DNA of 58,176 bases, taken from Acidobacteriota bacterium (GTDB lineage Bacteria > Acidobacteriota > Blastocatellia > Pyrinomonadales > Pyrinomonadaceae). The notes under the pieces are model-generated. The model worked only from the letters and a program-made list of their open reading frames with translations. It did no database searches and was not told the DNA's origin. Both the position numbers and the translations under genes were made by a program. The DNA is taken from NCBI GenBank assembly GCA_003223935.1, contig QHXQ01000093.1, positions 1 to 58,176 on the forward strand. Direction: 5' to 3'. Position 1 is the first letter of the stretch, and every line of letters begins with the position of its first letter. Below are positions 7,388-15,155 of this stretch, piece by piece.

Positions 7388-8678
7388 GCACGGCAAACGC
7401 ATCGTTATCTCAACCTTCGGCTCGTTCGGCGACGTGCATCCGTACATCGCCATCGCGCTTGAGTTGCGCGCGCGCGGGCATGTGCCGGTGATTGCGACGA
7501 GCGAAGTTTATCGTGAGAAGATGGACGCGCTGGGGTTGGAGTTGCGTCCTGTGCGCCCTGTCATGCCGTCGCCCGACGAACCGGATGAAGTCGGTAGGAT
7601 GGTCGAACAGGTGATGGGGCAGAAGGACGGCCCCGAAAATGTCCTTAAGCTGTTCCTGCCGCACATGCGCGACATCTATGACGATCTCGATGCCGCGACC
7701 GTTGACGCCGATCTGCTCCTGACACATCCGTTGCCGCTCGTCGGCCCCATCGTCGCGCAGAAGAAAAAGTTGCGTTGGGTCTCAAGCGTGCTCGCGCCGG
7801 CCTCTCTGCTCTCCGTGTACGACCCAATCGTGCCGCCGCAATGGCCCGCGCTCTACAAACTGATGAAACTCAGCCCGCTCGTCGGGCGCGCCGTGTTGGG
7901 ACTGGCGACGTTGAAGCTTGATCCGTTGATGAAGCCTGTCTATGACTTGCGCGCCGAACTCGGTCTGCCGCGCGGCGCGCAGCCGATTCTCGCCGGGCAG
8001 CACTCGCCCACGTTGATGCTGGCGCTCTTCTCGACAGTGCTCGCGCAAACGCAGCCGGACTGGCCGGCCAATACACGCATCACAGGTTTTCCGTTCTACG
8101 ACCGCCGCGATTTCTTCGCCGAGCGTGAGACGCCGCGCGAGTTGTTGCAGTTTTTAGACGCCGGCCCGCCGCCCGTAATCTTCACGCTCGGCTCGTCGGC
8201 CATCTGGGTCGCTAAAGATTTCTACCGCGACTCAATCGCCGCTGCACGCACGCTCGGTCGGCGCGCGCTCTTGCTCATCGGTCACGAACGCAACCGACTC
8301 GCCGAACCGTTGCCCGAAGGCATCGCTGCCTTCGAGTACGCGCCTTACAGCGAAGTGCTGCCGCGTGCTTGTGCAATCGTGCATCAAGGCGGTGTCGGCA
8401 CAACGGGACAAAGCTTGCGCTCGGGCCGCCCCACGCTCGTCGTGCCGCACGCGCACGATCAGTTTGATAACGCCGCGCGCGTCGAACGCATTGGTTGCGC
8501 GCGTGCGTTGCCCCGACCCAATTACAACGCTAAGAACGCGGCGCGGGAGTTAAGCAAACTGTTGGACGAGCCGAGCTACACCGAGCGCGCCGCAGAGATC
8601 GGCAAGATTGTGCAGCGCGAAGACGGCGCACGCGCCGCCTGTGATGCAATCGAAGAGGTCTTGTCCTCGAATAGTTAA
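7377..8678 (+). CDS. glycosyltransferase, GT1/MGT (UDP-glucosyltransferase) type
   Basis: 433 residues from the double ATG at 7377; the longer frame to 7344 lies inside birA. GT-B fold: an N-terminal half opens with ISTFGSFGDVHPYIAIALEL, typical of sterol/macrolide/rhamnosyl glucosyltransferases. The C-terminal donor site shows FTLGSSA and HQGGVGTTGQSLRSGRP, then PHAHDQFDNA, the nucleotide-sugar binding motif. It likely glycosylates a lipid or small hydrophobic acceptor in the cytoplasm. It overlaps birA by 11 bases, so it is translationally coupled. The acceptor cannot be read from sequence. Confidence 0.88.
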   Translation: MMSEHGKRIVISTFGSFGDVHPYIAIALELRARGHVPVIATSEVYREKMDALGLELRPVRPVMPSPDEPDEVGRMVEQVMGQKDGPENVLKLFLPHMRDIYDDLDAATVDADLLLTHPLPLVGPIVAQKKKLRWVSSVLAPASLLSVYDPIVPPQWPALYKLMKLSPLVGRAVLGLATLKLDPLMKPVYDLRAELGLPRGAQPILAGQHSPTLMLALFSTVLAQTQPDWPANTRITGFPFYDRRDFFAERETPRELLQFLDAGPPPVIFTLGSSAIWVAKDFYRDSIAAARTLGRRALLLIGHERNRLAEPLPEGIAAFEYAPYSEVLPRACAIVHQGGVGTTGQSLRSGRPTLVVPHAHDQFDNAARVERIGCARALPRPNYNAKNAARELSKLLDEPSYTERAAEIGKIVQREDGARAACDAIEEVLSSNS

Positions 8679-8710
8679 GGTGCAAAGATTCTCATGTGCA
8701 GTCAGAACAT

Positions 8711-8795
8711 AAACCACGAAGTCACACGAACAAGACACGAAACCTGCGGTCTTATTTCGTGTTAGTTGTTTTTGTTTCGTGGGGGTTCGTGGTTT
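8711..8795. repeat. intergenic inverted repeat with ACACGAA words
   Basis: AAACCACGAA (8711-8720) is the exact inverse of TTCGTGGTTT (8786-8795), and ACACGAA words on the left face TTCGTG words on the right. The whole forms an imperfect hairpin between the glycosyltransferase gene and coaX. It belongs to the same class of word-based hairpins as those at 1980 and 5194. Confidence 0.6.
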
Positions 8796-8887
8796 AGCTT
8801 TTGCTATCAGCGACGGTGAACGAATAGACTCTGATAAAGAACGCAAAAGTTGACGTGAGCGCGTTGAACCTTCATCCTTGAACTATC

Positions 8888-9661
8888 ATGCTCTTAGTGA
8901 TTGACGTTGGTAACACGAACACTTCGCTCGGCGTGTACGAGGGCGAGCATCTGGTGACGCATTGGCGTTTGACGACGGCGCGGGCGCGCACGGTGGACGA
9001 GTACGGTGTCCACGCGCGCAACCTCTTCGCGCTCACCGGGCTGGACTTTCAAGCGATCACGGCTGTGGCTATCGCCTCAGTCGTGCCGCCGCTCAACTTC
9101 ACTTTGAAGCGCATGGCGGAACTCTATTTTCATCGCATACCGCTCTTCATTGATCACACGACCGACACAGGCATGCCGATTGATTACGAGCCGCCGTCGG
9201 ACGTGGGCGCAGACCGCATTGTGGACGCGGTCGCCGCCATAAGGCGCTACGGCACGCCCTGCATCGTCGTGGACTTCGGCACAGCCACAACCTTCGACGC
9301 CATCAACGCCGATGGGCGCTATCTCGGCGGCGTCATCACGCCCGGCATTACGATCTCTTCGGACGCGCTCTTTGCCCGCGCCGCGCGCCTGCCGCGCGTC
9401 GAGATCAAACGCCCGCACAAGGTCATCGGCTCATCAACCGTCGGCTCGATCCAATCCGGTCTCTTCTACGGTTACGTCGGTCTCGTGGACGGCATCCTGC
9501 GCCGCATGCGTGAAGAACTTGGCGCACGGACGCGCATCGTCGCCACCGGCGGCCTCGCGCCACTCATCGCCACCGGCTCGGAATTGATCGAAACGGTGGA
9601 CGACACGTTGACGCTTGAAGGGTTGAGAATCATTTATGAAAGAGTAGGCAGTAGTGATTAG
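8888..9661 (+). CDS. coaX: type III pantothenate kinase
   Basis: 257 residues. Catalyses the first step of coenzyme A synthesis, phosphorylating pantothenate with ATP and a monovalent cation. The ASKHA-fold motifs are intact: the N-terminal phosphate loop DVGNTNTSLGVYE, the pantothenate loop PPSDVGADR, DFGTATTFD with the catalytic Asp, and ATGGLAPLI near the end. Length is normal for CoaX. It follows birA and the glycosyltransferase after 209 bases holding a hairpin repeat, so it may have its own promoter. Confidence 0.95.
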   Translation: MLLVIDVGNTNTSLGVYEGEHLVTHWRLTTARARTVDEYGVHARNLFALTGLDFQAITAVAIASVVPPLNFTLKRMAELYFHRIPLFIDHTTDTGMPIDYEPPSDVGADRIVDAVAAIRRYGTPCIVVDFGTATTFDAINADGRYLGGVITPGITISSDALFARAARLPRVEIKRPHKVIGSSTVGSIQSGLFYGYVGLVDGILRRMREELGARTRIVATGGLAPLIATGSELIETVDDTLTLEGLRIIYERVGSSD

Positions 9662-9710
9662 TCAATAGAAGAGCAGCCATTAGGCACTTGCCTGTTAACA
9701 TGGAGAAATT

Positions 9711-10121
9711 ATGAATAGGCGACTAGAAAAACTCCGATTAGTGATCATTAGTTGCTTGCTGTTCGCTACTGTAGCCTTCGTGAGTGGGCAGCCTAGAAAA
9801 TCTGACGCATCTGCGGCCAAACAGTTTGAGACACGCTGCGGCTGGTTCAGTAATCCTACGCCTGCGAACGCTTCGTTGTTCGACCGTGATGCGGAGTGGG
9901 TCATCGGGGTGCAGGGCGGGTATCAAGCTAAAGGAGACTGGCCGGACTTTGGCGCAAAGCAATGGGTGGAGACGAACGTACATTATGGTTATGGATGCGC
10001 GTGTCTGCGGCTTCGAGTCAATCGAGAAACTCATGAAGTGATCGAGATTGAAAGTTCCCATGCGCGCCCATTGTCAGTTTGTCGTCGAGATCGCTCGTTA
10101 AGAAAATGGGCATTCAAGTGA
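9711..10121 (+). CDS. DUF4087 secreted protein
   Basis: 136 residues. An N-terminal signal peptide (LVIISCLLFATVAFVSG) is followed by the DUF4087 pattern ETRCGWFSNPTPANASLFDRD split by the cleavage-distal linker, then DAEWVIGVQGG, YGYGCACL and a C-terminal Cys (LSVCRRDRS). The four Cys probably form disulfides in the periplasm. Function of the family is unknown. It starts at an ATG with a GGAGAAATT ribosome site. It stands alone between coaX and the next unknown gene. Confidence 0.75.
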   Translation: MNRRLEKLRLVIISCLLFATVAFVSGQPRKSDASAAKQFETRCGWFSNPTPANASLFDRDAEWVIGVQGGYQAKGDWPDFGAKQWVETNVHYGYGCACLRLRVNRETHEVIEIESSHARPLSVCRRDRSLRKWAFK

Positions 10122-10157
10122 GCCTCTGCTGCTGACTATCAGCTATTAACTGTTACC

Positions 10158-10919
10158 TTGAACTACTTCAACTATTTCACCGAAATCGAAGACACGTTCA
10201 TCCGGCGGCGCGGGAAGCATCTGTTGTTGAGTCCGATGGATTGGGCGTTGATTGAGAGTTGGAAACAGAAGGGCGTGCCGTTGCATGTGGCGTTGCGCGG
10301 CATCGAGCAGGCGTTCGATTCGTTCGAGGCCCGCCCGCGCCGGCGCAGCGTCAAGTCCCTGCTCTATTGCGAGGAGGAGGTTGAGGCGCAGTACGCCGAG
10401 TGGCGCGAGCGACAACAGGGCGCGCGTGCGGTTGAAGCGGAGCACAGCGCAAGCGTTGAAGCGAACGGACAAAATGGCGCAGGCGTTTCGTCGGATGAGA
10501 ATGCGGGGCTGCCGTTTCCGCGCGCCGCGATTCAAGCGCACCTGGCGGAATGTCATGCGCAACTCAAGCAGGCGCACGCGAGCAGATGCGCGACGAGCAG
10601 CGACGAGTTATGCGAGGCGCTCGCACGCGCGGCGGCGCGGCTCGCGGAATTGGAGGCGAACTTCGCGCGAAGCGTGCGCCCGAACGCGGAGCAACTCGAA
10701 GCCGCGTTGACCGACTTGGACGCGCTGCTTGAGCGCACTATCACGGCGCACTTGCCCGCAGAGCAAGTGCGCGCCCGTCGCAAGCAAGCGGAAGAACAGT
10801 TGCGCCCTTATCGCGCGCGCATGGCACGTGCGACTTTCGAGCAGACGCGCGACAATCTGTTGGCGAAACTTTTGCGTGAAGACTGCGGCGTGCCGCGCCT
10901 CAGTCTGTTCTATCTCTGA
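10158..10919 (+). CDS. conserved-looking hypothetical protein
   Basis: 253 residues with a TTG start. The N-terminal 70 residues are well structured (NYFTEIEDTFIRRRGKH, SPMDWALIESWKQKGVPL, ALRGIEQAFDSFE). They look like a small helical domain that could bind RNA or a partner. The rest is long, Ala/Arg/Glu-rich amphipathic helix with coiled-coil character. There is no signal or membrane segment. The downstream gene begins 44 bases later with its own ribosome site, so co-transcription is likely. I cannot assign a family. Confidence 0.7.
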   Translation: MNYFNYFTEIEDTFIRRRGKHLLLSPMDWALIESWKQKGVPLHVALRGIEQAFDSFEARPRRRSVKSLLYCEEEVEAQYAEWRERQQGARAVEAEHSASVEANGQNGAGVSSDENAGLPFPRAAIQAHLAECHAQLKQAHASRCATSSDELCEALARAAARLAELEANFARSVRPNAEQLEAALTDLDALLERTITAHLPAEQVRARRKQAEEQLRPYRARMARATFEQTRDNLLAKLLREDCGVPRLSLFYL

Positions 10920-10962
10920 TCTGAAACGCTGCCCCCGAAAGTGGGCGTGCAGGAGAAACCTT

Positions 10963-11388
10963 ATGATGAACGTGACGGTGAGACGTGTCGGCGTGCTCTC
11001 GCTCGCCAAAATCTTCGGCCTGATCACGCTCGTGATCGGCTTAGTGATCGGCGTCATCTACGGGCTGGTCATCATGGCGGTCGGCTCGGCGTTTCTAGCG
11101 CAAGCGCGCGGCGGCGACGCGGGCGGCGCGCCGGCCTTCGCTGGCGTCGTCGTCGGCCTGCTCGTAATGATCGGCGTCCCGCTCTTCTATGGTGCGCTCG
11201 GCTTCGTCATGGGCGCAATCTACGCGCTCATCTTCAACGCCGCATCTGGTTTCCTCGGCGGCCTTGAACTGCAAGTCGAAGGCGCGGCCACAGAAACGTT
11301 CGGCGTGCCGCCCGCGCTCCCGCCGCAGCAATGGAACGCGGACGCCTATCAGCCGATCCACGAGCCGACGATCAATGAACCGCGCTAA
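10963..11388 (+). CDS. small integral membrane protein
   Basis: 141 residues from the double ATG at 10963, preceded by AGGAG. Two long glycine-rich helices (FGLITLVIGLVIGVIYGLVI and a second over GVVVGLLVMIGVPLFYGALG) and a third weaker one around IYALIFNAASGFLGG, with a soluble Pro-rich tail. The sequence resembles the DUF3566-type family of transmembrane proteins, but I am not certain. It lies 2 bases before the RNA methyltransferase start, so the two are in one operon. Confidence 0.65.
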   Translation: MMNVTVRRVGVLSLAKIFGLITLVIGLVIGVIYGLVIMAVGSAFLAQARGGDAGGAPAFAGVVVGLLVMIGVPLFYGALGFVMGAIYALIFNAASGFLGGLELQVEGAATETFGVPPALPPQQWNADAYQPIHEPTINEPR

Positions 11389-11390
11389 GG

Positions 11391-12620
11391 GTGAAAGATT
11401 TGCGTGTCGGCGATGTCGTGGAGGTTGAGGTCGAGCGGCTTGTGCCGGGTGGCGCAGGGTTGGCGCACGCGCACGGGCGCACGCTGTTTGTCGCGTTGGC
11501 TGCGCCCGGTGATCACGTGCGCGTGCGCATCGAACGTGTGCGCGGCGGTGTGGCGTTCGCTGTGATTGCAGAGATCATCACGCCCGCGCCCGCGCGCATC
11601 GAGCCGCCGTGCCCTTACTTCGGGCGCTGTGGTGGCTGCGATTTCCAACAGTTGACTTACGGAGCGCAACTCGAAGCCAAAGTCGAGATGATATGCGACT
11701 GCCTGCGCCGTATCGCGCGCCTCACGCCGCCCGCCGACATTCCCATCACGCCCGCGCCCGATGCTTGGCACTATCGCGCCCGCGCACAGTGGCAGTACGA
11801 CCGCGAGCGCAAGCGACTCGGCTATTACGAGCGTGGCTCGCACACGGTCTGCGATGTCGCGGCCTGTCCGGTCGTCGTGCCCGCCTTACAAACGCTCTTG
11901 AGTGAATTGCGCGCAGCAGTCGCGGCCCGCTCGCTGCCCGAAGACGCGCACGACTTTCAAGGTGTCGCAGGCGCTGACGATGCGGTCTCACTCGCGCCGC
12001 CGGTCTGGACCGACGAGGTGCGCGAAACCGTCCGCACTATCGGCGGCGAACGTTATCGCTTCGATGCAGCCTGCTTCTTTCAGATCAACCACGCGCTGCT
12101 CGAACCGCTCGTGCGCGCAGCGATCAGAGATGCGCACGGCACAACGGCCGTTGACCTCTACTGCGGCGTCGGTCTCTTCACCTTGCCGCTCGCGCGGCGC
12201 TTCGAGCGCGTCACAGGCGTCGAAGCGAACGCACGCGCCGGCGCATACGCACGGCGCAACTTAATGGACGCGCAACTCACAAACGCACGCATCGAAACCG
12301 CGCCCACAGGTCAGTGGCTCGCACGCCACGCGCGCAAACTCGCGCCCGTCGATCTAGTCCTGCTCGATCCGCCGCGCACAGGCGCGGACGCAGAGACGAC
12401 GAACGCCATCCTCGCTTTGCGCCCGCAACGCATCGTCTATGTCTCCTGCGACCCGGCCACGCTCGCGCGCGACCTGCGCGCCCTAGTGAACGATGACGGT
12501 TACACACTCGACTCAATCGCCGCCTTCGACATGTTCCCGCAGACGCACCACGTCGAAACCATCGCGCACCTTAGTCGTGCGCAAAGAGAGCTTAACGAGC
12601 ATCGTCCGGCGGCGGCTTGA
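11391..12620 (+). CDS. rlmD: RNA (uracil-C5)-methyltransferase, RumA/RlmD-TrmA family
   Basis: 409 residues, GTG start 2 bases after the previous stop. An N-terminal TRAM RNA-binding domain (about 1-60) is followed by iron-sulfur ligands CPYFGRCGGC with a later Cys (AACPVV). The Rossmann methyltransferase domain has the SAM motif DLYCGVGLFTLPLA, LLDPPRTG, and the catalytic Cys in YVSCDPATLARDL. It methylates U in 23S rRNA (RlmD/RlmC) or tRNA (TrmA); the TRAM domain and Fe-S cluster favour an rRNA enzyme. Its last 29 bases overlap the convergent HEAT-like gene. Family certain, exact site not. Confidence 0.9.
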   Translation: MKDLRVGDVVEVEVERLVPGGAGLAHAHGRTLFVALAAPGDHVRVRIERVRGGVAFAVIAEIITPAPARIEPPCPYFGRCGGCDFQQLTYGAQLEAKVEMICDCLRRIARLTPPADIPITPAPDAWHYRARAQWQYDRERKRLGYYERGSHTVCDVAACPVVVPALQTLLSELRAAVAARSLPEDAHDFQGVAGADDAVSLAPPVWTDEVRETVRTIGGERYRFDAACFFQINHALLEPLVRAAIRDAHGTTAVDLYCGVGLFTLPLARRFERVTGVEANARAGAYARRNLMDAQLTNARIETAPTGQWLARHARKLAPVDLVLLDPPRTGADAETTNAILALRPQRIVYVSCDPATLARDLRALVNDDGYTLDSIAAFDMFPQTHHVETIAHLSRAQRELNEHRPAAA

Positions 12621-14943
12621 CGAGCTTCAACCCGTGCGCTTCAAGATGTGCCTTCAGTTCGTTGAAGAAGCGCGCTTCGGTCGGCGCGTCGGCGTTAAAA
12701 GCTTGCCACGTGAAACTTGTGCCGCGCGGGAACTGTGCGACTTTATCTTTCAGATCAGACCAAGCTTGAAAGTGATACTGTGCGACCGAGGCGTCGTCAA
12801 TGCGTTCGTCTTCGCCAAAGCTAACGCTGATGCTCGTGTTCAACTGTCTCTGAAAGTTTTCCACCTCTTGCCGGCATTGCTTGGTCACACAAAGCTGCCG
12901 CAGCCGGTTCAATTTCGCTTCGTCGGTCAGCCAACTCGTGCCCATGCCGAGCGCGCGCACGAGCGCCGTCTCAACCTGCGTCTGCGCCGTCCAGAGATCG
13001 CGCTCCTGCTGCGCACTCAACTCTTTCTCGCGCCCGGCCCAACGCTCATGCCCCTGAGCCAGACGCGCCCACAACAACTGTTCGGCGTCCGTCCCGCCAT
13101 AGCCACCCAACACACTCGCCGCTTGTGCCACGACGACCGTGTCCGAATCGTCTAAGTGTGCGGCCGCCGTCTCAACAAGCGCCGAACCGAAGTGCAAACC
13201 CGCGAGGTTAGTGAACTCGCTCTCGTAGCATCTCGTGTCCGTTCGCGCCGTCAATGCTTGCTCGACCAACTTCGCGCCGTAACTTGGAGCGACGCGCAAG
13301 AAATAGGCGAGGAGCGGCGTCTGGGTGCGACAGGCGACGCGACCGATCTTATCTTCGTAAGCGGCGCTCACTTGCGGCTGCACCGCGCCGCTCGCATAGC
13401 GTTCGATCAACGCGGCGAAGAGTTCATCGTCAAATAGTTCTTCGGGCGTCGCGGCCCGCGCGCTGTCCTTGCCGTTGGCGAGCCGTTCGACCACGAGACT
13501 GTCAACCTCTGGCAGAGTCTGTTCGGGCAGCAGTCCGAGCGCCTCAATCCCGACGCGCGGTTGTGGGCGACGTATCTCTGCGAGGATGAGTTGGCGGCCT
13601 TCATCCGGCGCGAGTTCATAAATTCGGCGCAGCGCCACATCGCGGATGCGCTCGTTTGTCTGTGGCGGCTGTTGGAAGATGCGACGCAAGACGGGCAGCA
13701 TGTCGGGGCTGCCGATCTGTCGCCAGCGATATTCCAAGAGCATAGACTGACTATCCGGCGGCAACTCGGAGAAGATAGACGTAAGCGCCGCAGCCATGGT
13801 CTTCTCCTGCGCGATGGTGGCGGGCGGCGCTTGCCCGCGCGGCACGCTCGCGTTCGAGAGCAACGTGTCGAGACTGACCGCACGCGCCGCTTTATCTTTG
13901 GCAAAGACAGCGGCCGTCAGCCGCTCAAGGTATCTCTGCGTCACTTGATTGAACGCTTCGCGCCGCGCCTGATAAGCCTGCTGCCAAACTGTGCTCTGCG
14001 CTTCATTGCCGGCCGGATAAGGCGGCAACGGCGCGGGCCTTTGTTGGAAGAACGAGAGCAAGGCGAGCGTCTGTAGAAAGCCGGACGCGACGGGAAAGTC
14101 GGGCGCGCTGAGTTGGCGCTCCATCTCCGCAACGATGAGCGCGCGATGCGGCGAGCCGATCAGGCCGAAGTCGTACTCAAAATCGCACTCGTTGTCGCGG
14201 CCCTGATAATGTCTGACCATCGCGCGCGCCGCATCTTCAGAACCAAGAAAGCGCAACTCACGACAACGCGCCCGCCGCGCTTGGTCTTTGACTTTGCCCT
14301 GCCCGTCGAGCGCCTGCGTGATCTCTGTCAACTTCTGTTTTAACCATGCACGCTCCGCCGGCATGATCTCGAACTCAACTGTGTTGGAAGTCGCAACAAG
14401 CGGATGAGCGTCAATGTCAAAGTACCCTCTGCCGATGCGCGGCGAGGTCACATAGAGCTGGTACTTGCCGGGCCGGTCGAAGCGATACCATTCGTTGAGT
14501 TCTTCAGTAATGATCACCGGCTTCGCTTTCAACTCCGGCGGCGAGAACAACCCGCCCCCTATGAAGCCGCCGAAGACAGACTCGTAGAAATAGTCGTGCA
14601 AAGGATCGACGAGTCCGTCTGTGGGCGATAGATGAAAGTTGTCCATGTCGAGCCGCCCGCTACGATCATAAGAGCGATTATTCAAGACGTACTTGCCGGG
14701 CGCGCTGCTGCTGAAGGCAAGCTCAAGCCGGATGATCTCGCCTTGGCGAAACTGCGTCTTGCCGTCTGCAAGGCGCAGCATGAATATGACCCCTTCAGGA
14801 TTCTGCGCCGCCGCTTGCTCATGCTGCGCGGCAAAGGCGTCCGGTGGCTGCGTCGTTGGCTGTTGCGCGTGTGCCGCAGATGCGAGCGACATAAACATGA
14901 CGCAGGCCGCAAAGAGCTTGAGAGAATTATGCCGAGTCATCAT
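12592..14943 (-). CDS. large exported protein with HEAT-like helical repeats
   Basis: 783 residues from the double ATG at about 14943; the open frame to 15072 lacks a ribosome site. A signal peptide (SLKLFAACVMFMSLASAAHA) is followed by an N-terminal beta-rich domain (about 45-200, DGKTQFRQGEIIRLELAFSS) that looks like a cohesin/Ig-type fold. The rest is a long alpha-helical region with repeat character (RDVALRRIYELAPDEGRQLI, AQAASVLGGYGGTDAEQLLW), as in HEAT/ARM solenoids. It is predicted periplasmic. Acidobacterial and planctomycete genomes carry many such proteins of unknown role. It converges on the RNA methyltransferase gene with a 29-base overlap. Confidence 0.7.
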   Translation of the reverse strand: MMTRHNSLKLFAACVMFMSLASAAHAQQPTTQPPDAFAAQHEQAAAQNPEGVIFMLRLADGKTQFRQGEIIRLELAFSSSAPGKYVLNNRSYDRSGRLDMDNFHLSPTDGLVDPLHDYFYESVFGGFIGGGLFSPPELKAKPVIITEELNEWYRFDRPGKYQLYVTSPRIGRGYFDIDAHPLVATSNTVEFEIMPAERAWLKQKLTEITQALDGQGKVKDQARRARCRELRFLGSEDAARAMVRHYQGRDNECDFEYDFGLIGSPHRALIVAEMERQLSAPDFPVASGFLQTLALLSFFQQRPAPLPPYPAGNEAQSTVWQQAYQARREAFNQVTQRYLERLTAAVFAKDKAARAVSLDTLLSNASVPRGQAPPATIAQEKTMAAALTSIFSELPPDSQSMLLEYRWRQIGSPDMLPVLRRIFQQPPQTNERIRDVALRRIYELAPDEGRQLILAEIRRPQPRVGIEALGLLPEQTLPEVDSLVVERLANGKDSARAATPEELFDDELFAALIERYASGAVQPQVSAAYEDKIGRVACRTQTPLLAYFLRVAPSYGAKLVEQALTARTDTRCYESEFTNLAGLHFGSALVETAAAHLDDSDTVVVAQAASVLGGYGGTDAEQLLWARLAQGHERWAGREKELSAQQERDLWTAQTQVETALVRALGMGTSWLTDEAKLNRLRQLCVTKQCRQEVENFQRQLNTSISVSFGEDERIDDASVAQYHFQAWSDLKDKVAQFPRGTSFTWQAFNADAPTEARFFNELKAHLEAHGLKLVKPPPDDAR

Positions 14944-15155
14944 TCTTGCCTCACTGTGAAAAGAGAGTTCGCCGCAGCGTCTTTTGCTGCGCGCCGACTT
15001 ATCCATCCGACTTGGCCGAGCGCGGCAATAATTTTTTCGTTCTCGCTCTTCTATCAAACGGCGTGTGAGCATATACTGGCGACGGTCTCACAAGGAAGTC
15101 GCAACCGGCAACATCGGCCTCGCAAAAACTGGCGCACAGTTTGAAGGCGAACATC

